The notes below the pieces were generated by a model that was not told where the DNA came from, did no database searches, and saw only the letters and a program-made list of their open reading frames with translations. 64,000 nt of DNA from Jejuia sp040720935 (lineage in GTDB: Bacteria; Bacteroidota; Bacteroidia; Flavobacteriales; Flavobacteriaceae): contig NZ_JBFDAE010000010.1 of the NCBI RefSeq assembly GCF_040720935.1, forward strand, positions 1 to 64,000, in the 5' to 3' direction. Position numbers and translations under genes: made by a program. Below, in pieces: positions 1 to 7,778 of this stretch. Within the stretch, counting starts at the first letter, position 1, and each line of letters starts with the position of its first letter.

Positions 1-74
1 CAATGCCAATTAGAAATTGGGGAATTATATTGAACCAATTTTTAGCTATATTTGAAAACAGGATTAAACTATAA
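1..74 (+). CDS. C-terminal fragment, probable IS256-family transposase (cut by window edge)
   Basis: This is an open frame with no start inside the window, ending with TAA at 72-74. The visible tail reads MPIRNWGIILNQFLAIFENR and then IKL. The pattern NWG..LNQF...FE.R is like the last helix of mutator-type transposases. Only about 24 residues are visible, so the assignment is tentative, but the inverted-repeat-like sequence just downstream supports it. Confidence 0.4.
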   Translation, partial: MPIRNWGIILNQFLAIFENRIKL

Positions 75-123
75 ATAATTTAACCCTGAGTTTTGAAACT
101 TACACAGATTTTAGGATAGTGTC
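1..123 (+). mobile_element. Right end of an IS256-type insertion sequence (probable)
   Basis: The first 74 bases end an open frame that resembles the extreme C-terminus of mutator-type (IS256) transposases. About 20 bases later comes a segment (95-123) that ends in ATAGTGTC; read from the other strand it starts GACACTATCC, which is how I remember terminal inverted repeats of this family. The element would lie mostly left of the window. The call rests on recalled family features; the left end and target duplication cannot be seen. Confidence 0.45.
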
Positions 124-438
124 GTCTGCTGAAGAAAATAATATCTAGAAAATATGAATACATTTAAACAACGCATAACCAATTACAGGTTTCAGTTTGC
201 CGTCGCTATTCTCTTCGGTCATCGGTCTTCAGTCATCGGTCAATTTTCAACAAAAACATAAAATGATGCAACCAATTACAGATTTCACTTTACCGTCGCT
301 ATTCTCTTCGGTCATCGGTCTTCAGTCATCGGTCAATTTTTACTAAAACATAAAATAACATAATCCGATTATAGATTTCATACTACCGTCGCTTTCTCTT
401 CGGTCATCTGTCATCCGTCATCGGTCAACCTTCACAAA
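124..438 (+). repeat. 93-bp-period tandem array A, upstream of the S23 gene
   Basis: About three units can be recognised by the shared AATTACAG/GATTATAG start at 181, 274 and 367, giving a period of 93 bp. Each carries the core CCGTCGCTATTCTCTTCGG followed by short direct steps such as GGTCATCGGTC. The array begins with GTCTGCTGAAG at 124, directly after the IS-like end, and its last unit stops at the base before the ATG at 439. The same arrangement recurs as array B before thrC. Confidence 0.85.
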
Positions 439-795
439 ATGAACAAATTCAAATTTGAGAAATTAATTATTTGGCAAAAAGCAATGGATTTTGGAGAAAC
501 CATCGATCAATTGTCTTTAAATTTTCCAGACAGAGAGAAATTCAATTTATCTTCTCAAATTTGTAGAGCGTCAGATTCCATAGCATTAAATATTTCGGAA
601 GGTTCGATTGGTCAGTCAAACCCAGAACAAAAAAAGTTTATAGGATACTCCATCAGGTCGTTAGCAGAAGTTGTAACCTGTCTATTTAAAGCAAAAAGAC
701 GACACTATATCACTGAAGAACAATTTACAAATTTATATAACGAATCCTATCATATTATGAACATGATGATTGCTTTTAGAAAAAATATAAAGTAA
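439..795 (+). CDS. Four-helix-bundle protein of the S23 / intervening-sequence family
   Basis: This 118-residue protein has the features of the S23 family (TIGR02436), originally found in 23S rRNA intervening sequences and related to the Avd accessory protein of diversity-generating retroelements. Visible hallmarks are F.KL..WQKAMDF near the start, LSSQICRASDSIALNISEGS at about 36-55, and a C-terminal helix with IAFRKNI. The members are small all-helical proteins thought to form pentameric bundles that bind nucleic acid; the cellular role is unknown. The gene stands alone between two copies of a repeat array, with an inverted copy of the repeat core just after its stop. No reverse transcriptase is nearby. 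Confidence 0.85.
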   Translation: MNKFKFEKLIIWQKAMDFGETIDQLSLNFPDREKFNLSSQICRASDSIALNISEGSIGQSNPEQKKFIGYSIRSLAEVVTCLFKAKRRHYITEEQFTNLYNESYHIMNMMIAFRKNIK

Positions 796-805
796 TTTAA
801 TAAAA

Positions 806-837
806 ATGACGGAAGACGGATGACGGGCGACGGAAGG
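806..837 (-). repeat. Inverted copy of the array core downstream of the S23 gene
   Basis: The stretch starting TGACGGAAGACGGATGACGG is close to the reverse complement of the end of array A (about 391-424). The S23 gene is therefore flanked by a short imperfect inverted repeat with a shared CGGATGAC core. It abuts the start of array B at 838. Confidence 0.7.
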
Positions 838-1251
838 GTCTGCTGAAGAAAATATTTTCAAAAAAAAAAAAAATGAATAAATTTAAACAACATATAACCA
901 ATTACAGATTTCACTTTACCGTCGCTATTCTCTTCGGTCATCGGTCTTCCGTCATCGGTCAATTTTCAACAAAAACATAAAATGATGCAACCAATTACAG
1001 ATTTCACTTTGCCGTCGCTATTCTCTTCGGTCATCGGTCTTCCGTCATCGGTCAATTTTCAACAAAAACATAAAATGATGCAACCAATTACAGATTTCAC
1101 TTTGCCGTCGCTATTCTCTTCGGTCATCGGTCTTCAGTCATCGGTCAATTTTCAACAAAAACATAAAATAACATAATCCGATTATAGATTTCATACTACC
1201 GTCGCTTTCTCTTCGGTCATCTATCATCCGTCATCGGTCAATTTTCACAAA
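838..1251 (+). repeat. 93-bp-period tandem array B, upstream of thrC
   Basis: Four units start at about 900, 993, 1086 and 1180. The array opens with the same GTCTGCTGAAG as array A and ends with the same final unit directly before the thrC ATG (72 bp from unit start to ATG in both arrays). Two of the units are nearly identical, and one contains a 14-base run of A just upstream (about 860). The open frame 982-1176 is only the repeat translated with a 31-residue period, because 93 is divisible by three. Confidence 0.85.
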
Positions 1252-2544
1252 ATGAACTACTACTCACTTAATAAACAAGCACCAAATACAACATTCAAAA
1301 ACGCAGTTATCAAAGGACTAGCACCAGATAAAGGCTTGTACTTTCCAGAAAGCATTACACCATTACCAAAGTCCTTTTTCGAAAACATCGATAATTTATC
1401 GAATTCTGAAATTGCATTCGAAGCCATTAAACAATTTGTGTCTCCAGAAATTCCAGAAGACGTTTTAAAAACGATTGTAAAAGAAACCTTGTCTTTCGAT
1501 TTTCCTGTTGTAAAGCTAGACGACAGTATTTCTACATTGGAATTATTTCACGGGCCAACAATGGCGTTTAAAGATGTCGGCGCGCGTTTTATGGCACGCT
1601 GTTTAGGTTATTTTAATACAAATAACACGAATGAAGTTACTGTTTTAGTAGCAACATCTGGCGATACTGGTGGTGCTGTAGCAAACGGTTTTTTAGGCGT
1701 AAAAGGTGTAAATGTTGTGATTTTATATCCTAGCGGAAAAGTGAGTGATATTCAAGAAATGCAATTAACTACACTTGGTCAAAATATAAAAGCATTAGAG
1801 GTTAATGGTACGTTCGACGATTGTCAAGCCATGGTAAAAACCGCTTTTTTAGATGAAGAGCTAACAAGCAACATGCAGTTAACGTCTGCAAACTCAATTA
1901 ATGTGGCGCGTTGGTTACCACAAATGTTCTACTTTATGTTTGCATACAAGCAATTACATAACACCTATGATGATATTGTATTTTCAGTACCAAGTGGGAA
2001 TTTCGGTAATGTATGTGCTGGTATGATGGCGCAACAATTAGGATTACCTATTAAACATTTTGTGGCTTCGAATAATGTAAATAATGTGGTTACAAGATAT
2101 TTAAAATCGCAATTATACGAACCAAAACCATCCATTCAAACCATTAGTAATGCGATGGATGTCGGCGCACCGAGTAACTTTATTAGAATTCAAGAAATCT
2201 ATAAAAATAAATTTGAGTCTTTAAAAGAAAACGTGTCTTCCTATAGTTTTACAGATGATGAAACCAGAGCAGCCATCTTAGAGATTTACAACACATACAA
2301 CTATGTAGCAGATCCTCATGGCGCTGTTGGCTACCTTGGTTCTAAAGCCTATTTAAAAGAAAACCCAAAAGCGCATTGTGTATTTTTAGAAACTGCGCAT
2401 CCTACCAAATTTTTAGATGTAGTTGAAGAAGTAATTAAAGAAAAGCAACCATTACCAGAGCAAATACAGTCTGTTATGGGGCGAGAAAAAGTTTCCGAGG
2501 TTATTTCTAGGTATGAGGATTTGAAGGGTTTTTTGTTGGGGTAA
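1252..2544 (+). CDS. thrC: Threonine synthase
   Basis: The enzyme converts O-phosphohomoserine to threonine with pyridoxal phosphate, the last step of threonine synthesis. The 430 residues match the family length. The N-terminal MNYYSLN and LAPDKGLYFP motif, the FHGPTMAFKDVGARFM segment with the probable cofactor lysine at 107, and the SGDTGGA loop at about 136-142 are typical. A normal upstream homoserine kinase gene is not seen: repeat array B, the S23 gene and array A fill the space to the IS end. Translation and perhaps transcription start lie inside or next to the repeat array, which ends at the ATG. Confidence 0.97.
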   Translation: MNYYSLNKQAPNTTFKNAVIKGLAPDKGLYFPESITPLPKSFFENIDNLSNSEIAFEAIKQFVSPEIPEDVLKTIVKETLSFDFPVVKLDDSISTLELFHGPTMAFKDVGARFMARCLGYFNTNNTNEVTVLVATSGDTGGAVANGFLGVKGVNVVILYPSGKVSDIQEMQLTTLGQNIKALEVNGTFDDCQAMVKTAFLDEELTSNMQLTSANSINVARWLPQMFYFMFAYKQLHNTYDDIVFSVPSGNFGNVCAGMMAQQLGLPIKHFVASNNVNNVVTRYLKSQLYEPKPSIQTISNAMDVGAPSNFIRIQEIYKNKFESLKENVSSYSFTDDETRAAILEIYNTYNYVADPHGAVGYLGSKAYLKENPKAHCVFLETAHPTKFLDVVEEVIKEKQPLPEQIQSVMGREKVSEVISRYEDLKGFLLG

Positions 2545-2692
2545 GGGATTTAACTTTGCGAAGGTTTTCTAATAAATCTTTTAACTTCGGAAGTGAAAAA
2601 TTAGAACAATTTCATATATATAAAGTTGTGGTTAAAGCTATAATAACGTCAGATAAAATCAAGCATCTAAGAAATTTGATTATTTTTATAAT

Positions 2693-2995
2693 ATGAAAAT
2701 AAACGAGAAAAATATAAATCTAATTAAAAAGCTTTGCGAACAATACAAAGTTAAAACATTCTCTGCTTTTGGTTCAGTAACTAGAGATGATTTCAACGAT
2801 GATTCAGATATCGATTTTGTTGTGGATTTTAATGAAAATGACCCCTTTGAATACACTAACTTATACTTTGAGCTAAAAGATAAACTAGAAAAATTATTAA
2901 AGCGTCAAATTGACCTTATTGAATATAGAGCTATCAAAAACCAATATTTCAGAAAAGAACTTGATGAAACCAAAGTGTTGATTTATGGACAATAG
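2693..2995 (+). CDS. mntA: MntA-type antitoxin, minimal nucleotidyltransferase
   Basis: This 100-residue protein carries the minimal nucleotidyltransferase signature: GSV at 27-29 followed by DID at 39-41 (GS-x10-DxD). Proteins of this type pair with HEPN toxins and inactivate them by adding AMP groups to a tyrosine. The stop overlaps the start of the next gene by 11 bases (2985-2995), which fits translational coupling. The pair lies between thrC and the Fic gene in a stretch of accessory genes. Confidence 0.85.
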   Translation: MKINEKNINLIKKLCEQYKVKTFSAFGSVTRDDFNDDSDIDFVVDFNENDPFEYTNLYFELKDKLEKLLKRQIDLIEYRAIKNQYFRKELDETKVLIYGQ

Positions 2996-3323
2996 AATTA
3001 ACTCTTGGCTTGAAGACGTTGAAAGGTCTATTGATGAAATTTTTGATTTCTTACCTAAACAAAAAGAATTCTTGGTGTATCAAAAAGACCTAAAAACTAA
3101 AAAAGCTGTAGAACGAAATATAGAAATAATTGGAGAAGCAATTAACAGAATTTTAAAATATAAAAATACCGATATTGAAATTAAAAATGCCCAAAAAATT
3201 ATCGGCACTAGAAATCGAATTGCACACGAATATGACAGTATTTCGGATGAAGTAATTTGGACTATCATTATTAAAGAACTTCCTGAATTAAAAAAAGAAA
3301 TTAGCGCATTAAAAAATAAGTAG
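2985..3323 (+). CDS. hepT: HepT-like HEPN toxin (DUF86)
   Basis: This 112-residue all-helical protein is the partner of MntA. It has the HEPN RNase motif RNRIAHEY at 76-83, that is R-x4-H with a tyrosine two residues later (R-x4-H-x-Y), the residue that MntA proteins modify in studied pairs. GEAINRI at about 50-56 is another family hallmark. HEPN domains of this group cut RNA and can act in stress response or phage defence. Both halves look intact, so the module is probably functional. Confidence 0.85.
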   Translation: MDNRINSWLEDVERSIDEIFDFLPKQKEFLVYQKDLKTKKAVERNIEIIGEAINRILKYKNTDIEIKNAQKIIGTRNRIAHEYDSISDEVIWTIIIKELPELKKEISALKNK

Positions 3324-3581
3324 TAGCCACAATAAAGCATGATTAATTGCTTGGTTCAGTTCTAAGTAGAAACACGCTTTGCATACTCGATCGCAAACAC
3401 GTTAAACGAACTTTCCCGAAAATCACAAAATAAAAAACATATTATCTTCTTCCCCTAAAAACAAACATCAACATATTTTCAATACCTATTCATTAAGATT
3501 TTTCCATTTAAGATATCGCACACCAAACTAAAAAAACAGCCCTTTTTGGTACTTCAAACACACTACATGTACTTTATTTTG

Positions 3582-3589
3582 TATTTTTG
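3582..3589 (+). promoter_or_regulatory. Possible -7 element (TATTTTTG) before the Fic gene
   Basis: TATTTTTG fits the Bacteroidota -7 consensus TAnnTTTG and lies 27 bases before the ATG at 3617. No clear TTG box is seen at the proper upstream distance, so this is only a candidate. The rest of 3324-3581 shows no gene. Confidence 0.3.
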
Positions 3590-3616
3590 GTACGTATAAT
3601 AATTATATGAGACAAA

Positions 3617-4690
3617 ATGCACCCTATAAAACCGCTTGATAAATTACCTCCGAAACGGGAAAAGGTAGAAACTCTAAAAATATTGAGGCAGTTAAGTAAA
3701 TCCTCAAAAGCTTTAGGGGAATTAAAAGGGATAGCCCAAACAATGCCTAATCAAGAAATGCTTATAAACGCGGTTGTGCTTCAAGAGGCAAAGGATAGTT
3801 CTGAGATTGAAAATATAATTACAACCCAAGATGAACTCTATAAAGCGTTAAACACAAAAACAAAACAAGCCCCACAGGTTAAAGAAGTAATTAATTACCG
3901 AAAAGCTATTTTCTTAGGACATAATCTATTAAAAAAACAGGGATTCTTAAGATTAAAAGATATTGAGTTGTTACAAAAAACAATTATTGAAAATAATGCA
4001 GGTATAAGAAGTATGGCAGGAACTGTTTTAAAAAATGATAAAACAGGAGAAGTTGTCTATGTCCCACCACAAGAAAAAAGCGAAATTTTAGATTTATTAA
4101 GCAACTTTTTAGAACATTTTAACCTAAACCAAGATGATGTTCCTCCATTAATTAATCTAGCCATATTGCACTATCAATTTGAAAGTATCCACCCCTTTTA
4201 CGACGGAAACGGTAGAACTGGACGGATATTAAACATTTTGTACTTAATAATAAATAAGCTTCTCGATATTCCTATTTTGTATTTAAGTTCATATATAAAT
4301 GAAAACAAAGCAGACTATTATAGACTTCTAAATAAAGTAAATACATCCAACGATTGGGAAGCATACATTTTATATATTTTAAAAGCTATAGAAATTATGG
4401 CTACCAGAACAATTGATAAAATTAATTCTATAAATAATCTGCTTTCCAAAACCATAGAAATAGTACAGAACGAAGCACCCAAAATATACAGAAAAGAGCT
4501 TATAGAACTGCTTTTTGAACACCCTTATTCAAAAATTGAATATGTAGTTCAAAAACTAAATGTAGAGAGAAAAGCAGCTTCACGATATTTAAAGGCTTTA
4601 GAGAAAATAGGCATTATTACATCTGAAAAAATTGGTAGGGAAACTATTTATATCAATAAAATATTAATTGATATTCTTAAAATACACTAA
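3617..4690 (+). CDS. Fic family protein with C-terminal winged helix
   Basis: Fic proteins mostly transfer AMP from ATP to a hydroxyl of a target protein. The active-site motif HPFYDGNGRTGR is complete at 192-203. An N-terminal inhibitory helix motif SSEIEN (61-66, pattern S-x3-E-N) suggests a class II, self-inhibited enzyme. The last about 80 residues look like a winged helix-turn-helix, as in the Fic/DUF4172-type DNA-binding members. The 357-residue length is normal. It stands alone; the gene after it starts ten bases beyond its stop. The target cannot be told from sequence. Confidence 0.9.
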   Translation: MHPIKPLDKLPPKREKVETLKILRQLSKSSKALGELKGIAQTMPNQEMLINAVVLQEAKDSSEIENIITTQDELYKALNTKTKQAPQVKEVINYRKAIFLGHNLLKKQGFLRLKDIELLQKTIIENNAGIRSMAGTVLKNDKTGEVVYVPPQEKSEILDLLSNFLEHFNLNQDDVPPLINLAILHYQFESIHPFYDGNGRTGRILNILYLIINKLLDIPILYLSSYINENKADYYRLLNKVNTSNDWEAYILYILKAIEIMATRTIDKINSINNLLSKTIEIVQNEAPKIYRKELIELLFEHPYSKIEYVVQKLNVERKAASRYLKALEKIGIITSEKIGRETIYINKILIDILKIH

Positions 4691-4700
4691 GCATTCATAC

Positions 4701-5552
4701 ATGAAAAAAGCATTCTACAAACTACTAGCCTTTATTTTAATATGCTTTATCTATGTCTGCTTATCACTCTCCCCTATTTTTTTTAAAGATTTCTCCAATG
4801 AAGAAAACACACATAAAACCAAAATAATAGCACATCGAGGCGCTTCAAGTTTTGCTCCAGAAAACACATTGGCTTCAATACAAGCTGCTTTAAATCAAAA
4901 CCCAGATAGAATTGAAATTGATGTGCAACAAACCTCAGATAAAGTTGTTGTTTTAATGCACGATACATCTTTGGACAGAACTACAAATGGAACTGGATTA
5001 ATTAAAGAAAAAACATTTAAAGACCTATCAAAATTAGACGCTGGCAGTTGGTTTTCAAATGAATTTAAGGATGAAAGAATTCCAACTTTAGAAGCAGCAA
5101 TTCAACTGATTAATGGAAAATGTCAGCTCATCATCGAAATAAAAAAAGGCAGTTCCTATTATCCTAATATTGAAAAAAACATTCTCAATAGCATTCAAAA
5201 ATACAATGCTGAAGATTGGGTCATCATTCACTCATTTGACGATACTGTTTTAGAAACTGTTCATGCCTTAAATCCTAAAATTCCGTTACATAAATTGTTT
5301 GTTGGGAAATTTAAGTTTTCGCCTTTTATATATTCCAATAGCTTTGATAGATTAGATTTAAAAAAGTATAACTATATTGATGAATACAGCATCAATTATG
5401 TGTTTGCAAACAGAGAAATCATTGACATTTTAAAATCCAACGGAAAAAAAGTGAATGTTTGGACGGTAGATAATTCTGAAACAGCAAGGGAGTTAACCGC
5501 TTTAGGCGTTGATGGTATTATTACTAATAATCCAAAACTATTGGATGAATAA
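4701..5552 (+). CDS. Glycerophosphodiester phosphodiesterase family protein, membrane-anchored
   Basis: The enzyme family hydrolyses glycerophosphodiesters to glycerol 3-phosphate and an alcohol. From the ATG at 4701 the protein has 283 residues. I prefer this start over 4668, which lies inside the Fic gene. Residues 5-28 form a signal anchor, followed by AHRGASSFAPENT with His45-Arg46, EID at 72-74 and HD at 87-88, which are the expected metal and catalytic residues. The C-terminus VNVWTVDN...LGVDGIITNNP closes the TIM barrel. It probably acts in the periplasm on lipid head groups. Confidence 0.92.
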   Translation: MKKAFYKLLAFILICFIYVCLSLSPIFFKDFSNEENTHKTKIIAHRGASSFAPENTLASIQAALNQNPDRIEIDVQQTSDKVVVLMHDTSLDRTTNGTGLIKEKTFKDLSKLDAGSWFSNEFKDERIPTLEAAIQLINGKCQLIIEIKKGSSYYPNIEKNILNSIQKYNAEDWVIIHSFDDTVLETVHALNPKIPLHKLFVGKFKFSPFIYSNSFDRLDLKKYNYIDEYSINYVFANREIIDILKSNGKKVNVWTVDNSETARELTALGVDGIITNNPKLLDE

Positions 5553-5692
5553 TTTGAAGCTTCTTCTGCTTCGCCCCTGAATGACAAAAACTTATATTTT
5601 TCACTAATTGACAATCATTAATTTAAAAAATAAGTCAGTTTATTGTATATTTAATTGCTAGATTTTTAGTACAATCAAAACTTATTATACGC

Positions 5693-6676
5693 ATGAAAAC
5701 CTTCCATCATTTAAAAATATTCTGTTTTACCCTTTTAATTACTCTAATCTTTTTCAGTACTTCATTTGCAAATTTATCTGCACAAAACACCCCTCCTACG
5801 TTATCAACAACAGGACTTCAAAATGAAAAACTTTTTACAAACATTTTTCGTGGCGACTTCATCAATATTCCTTTTGATAAAGATGAGACCACATTCGTAC
5901 TGCTTTTAAACGAATACATTGATGCATACGCCATAAATTGCGCAAGTAGCTTACCAGCAAATAAAGTGGAATTAATGAGACCAGAATGTGTTACCGAAAG
6001 AGTGACCAAAGATGGTTATGGTTGGGAAATTAGCAGAACCTGTGTGGAGTGGGTTGATGTACCCCGAGGGCTCTATGCAACACCAGAAATGCGAAATGCA
6101 CAAATATCACTTGAAAAATCCCAAAGTGTGGATGTGTTTCGCAACATGTATAAAATGATGCAACAAAAAAATCCTATTGGAGAAGCCTTAAATATGCTGG
6201 AAACATCGAAAGCCATAAAAGCAGATTTGGCTTCATTAATTAAAATGAATGGTTGTGGAAGTAAAGGGTTAATGCGATTTCAAGAAAATTTAAGACGTTT
6301 TGCCATCAACAAACAACCGATTCCTATTTCTGGAAAAACGGCTAAAAAAACGGTCATTTCAACCACTAACCAAAACTTTGCAAAATTAGCTGAGGATTTG
6401 GTTTTTGAACATTCAAAAAAATGGGCCATGAACCGATATAGACGCGGCAGTATTTCGAACGCCACTATCACAAAAAAAGACAGTCAAGATAGACCAACAG
6501 AAATGACTGCAAAATACAGATACACAGGTTGGAACGGCGAAAGTTCAGGTTCGGTTAGAATTACATTTAACGAAGGATTACCAGAGTGTTTATACTTTTT
6601 TGATTTCCCTACAACGTGCAGATCTGCCGATAGAAGATTGGTGTCTCAATTTGCAAATGGTAGTTATAAAAAGTAG
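5693..6676 (+). CDS. Secreted protein of unknown function
   Basis: I do not recognise a family. The 327-residue protein starts with a clear signal peptide (about residues 1-31, hydrophobic core CFTLLITLIFFSTSFA), so it is exported. The mature part has scattered cysteines (NCASS, RPECV, RTCVEW, NGCGS, LPECLYF, TTCR) that could form disulfides, and a C-terminal stretch from about 250 that looks beta-rich. It stands alone on the plus strand with a 140-bp upstream gap that holds only a worn copy of a dispersed repeat (about 5560-5587). Confidence 0.75.
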   Translation: MKTFHHLKIFCFTLLITLIFFSTSFANLSAQNTPPTLSTTGLQNEKLFTNIFRGDFINIPFDKDETTFVLLLNEYIDAYAINCASSLPANKVELMRPECVTERVTKDGYGWEISRTCVEWVDVPRGLYATPEMRNAQISLEKSQSVDVFRNMYKMMQQKNPIGEALNMLETSKAIKADLASLIKMNGCGSKGLMRFQENLRRFAINKQPIPISGKTAKKTVISTTNQNFAKLAEDLVFEHSKKWAMNRYRRGSISNATITKKDSQDRPTEMTAKYRYTGWNGESSGSVRITFNEGLPECLYFFDFPTTCRSADRRLVSQFANGSYKK

Positions 6677-6776
6677 AATTCACGAATTACGGGCATTAAA
6701 TTGCGTTTTTAGACTAATTTTTGTTAAATAATCTCTAATTAACATCGTTTATTTCTCCGTTTTAAAAATTCAGTCT

Positions 6777-6784
6777 TATATTTG
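6777..6784 (+). promoter_or_regulatory. Candidate -7 element (TATATTTG) before the VTT-domain gene
   Basis: TATATTTG is a full match to the Bacteroidota -7 consensus TAnnTTTG and lies 22 bases before the ATG at 6807. The -33 box is not obvious. Confidence 0.4.
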
Positions 6785-6806
6785 TGCTTCCCTCTGAAAT
6801 TTAGGC

Positions 6807-7424
6807 ATGAAACCAAAGCAAAAACCAAATCCTGGAAAATCCCGTCTGCAATTACTGCATCAGTATTACAGCTATACTGGGTTTTACAAATTTGTGTGGC
6901 AAGCAGTAAAAAAGGCATTGCCTTATATTATTGGGATTGTAATTGCTATTTATGCCGTTAATCATTTTTTTGATATCAATGCAGCATTAACAAGACTTAC
7001 CGAAATATTACCTTCTTATGGCGTTTTAAGTTTCTTTTTTGTCTCAGAAACATTATTGGGACTTGTTCCTCCAGAAATTTTTATTGCTTGGGCAGGAAAA
7101 ATGTACAGCCCTTGGTTTTATTTAAGCATACTAGCACTTCTATCCTACGGAGGCGGACTTTTGTCTTATTGGATGGGACGTACAATTACAAAAACACCTT
7201 CAGTACATAATTACTTAGAGGTGAAGATGGAGAAGCAACTAAAAAACTCTAAAAAATGGGGTGGTTTTTTGATTATTGTTGGTGCGTTATTACCACTCCC
7301 CTTTTCTATTTCGTGTATTGCTGCTGGAATTATTGAGTTCCCATTTAAAAACGTAATTATTTATGGATCACTTAGATTGGTTAGGTTTGCTATTTACGGA
7401 CTTATCATATTTAATGCCCTTTAA
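6807..7424 (+). CDS. Small inner membrane protein of the VTT / SNARE-associated (DedA/YqaA-like) group
   Basis: This 205-residue protein has a cationic N-terminus (about 1-30) and several membrane segments. LVPPEIFIAWAGKM at about 87-100 and the later GALLPLPFSISCIAAGIIEFP are the re-entrant-loop motifs of VTT-domain proteins, which are linked to lipid scrambling or undecaprenyl phosphate recycling in other bacteria. The acidic residue and proline pair after the first loop are kept. The substrate here is unknown. It is followed 63 bases later by a DUF3817 protein. Confidence 0.8.
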   Translation: MKPKQKPNPGKSRLQLLHQYYSYTGFYKFVWQAVKKALPYIIGIVIAIYAVNHFFDINAALTRLTEILPSYGVLSFFFVSETLLGLVPPEIFIAWAGKMYSPWFYLSILALLSYGGGLLSYWMGRTITKTPSVHNYLEVKMEKQLKNSKKWGGFLIIVGALLPLPFSISCIAAGIIEFPFKNVIIYGSLRLVRFAIYGLIIFNAL

Positions 7425-7463
7425 ATAAATCTTAAATCATACGGTTTTTAGTCTTATGTGTTC

Positions 7464-7471
7464 TACTTTTG
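7464..7471 (+). promoter_or_regulatory. Candidate -7 element (TACTTTTG) before the DUF3817 gene
   Basis: TACTTTTG matches TAnnTTTG exactly and lies 16 bases before the ATG at 7488. It would drive the DUF3817 and MscS genes. Confidence 0.4.
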
Positions 7472-7487
7472 CACAAAATAAATCCCT

Positions 7488-7778
7488 ATGTTTTCATTTG
7501 TAAATATCTTTCGAATTGTAGCACTTCTTGAAGGTGTCTCCTATATTTTATTATTGTTTATAGCAACCCCAATAAAATATTTGGCAAACGATCCCCAATA
7601 TGTAAAACTTTTGGGAATGCCTCACGGACTTCTGTTTGTAGCTTATATTGCTATTGCATTTTTGATCAAAAACGATTTTAAATGGACCACCAAAGAATTT
7701 GGAATAGTGCTACTAGCTTCACTTATTCCCTTTGGCACATTTTATATCGATAAAAAATATTTAAGACCCGCAAGATGA
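7488..7778 (+). CDS. DUF3817 small membrane protein
   Basis: This 96-residue protein has three predicted membrane helices and the typical DUF3817 pattern: RIVALLEGVSYILLLF at about 8-23, PQYVKLLGMPHGLLFVAY in the middle and IPFGTFYIDKKYL near the end. The function of the family is unknown; it is found in the inner membrane of many bacteria. The stop overlaps the MscS gene start by four bases (ATGA at 7775-7778), so the two are probably cotranscribed and coupled. Confidence 0.85.
   Translation: MFSFVNIFRIVALLEGVSYILLLFIATPIKYLANDPQYVKLLGMPHGLLFVAYIAIAFLIKNDFKWTTKEFGIVLLASLIPFGTFYIDKKYLRPAR

Noticed and set aside
439..795. Diversity-generating retroelement (S23 protein as Avd)
   Set aside because: There is no reverse transcriptase and no template/variable repeat pair in the neighbourhood. 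The arrays do not show adenine-directed differences.
982..1176. Open frame of 64 codons with a 31-residue repeat
   Set aside because: It is the 93-bp repeat array read through. The period is a multiple of three, so the frame stays open, but the same sequence occurs as non-coding DNA in array A with changes that break the frame.
124..1251. CRISPR-like array
   Set aside because: The units are 93-bp direct repeats that are similar along their whole length, without unique spacers of constant size, and no cas genes are near.
3080..3340. Minus-strand frame across the hepT gene
   Set aside because: It is a shadow of the HEPN gene, whose R-x4-H-x-Y motif shows the coding strand.
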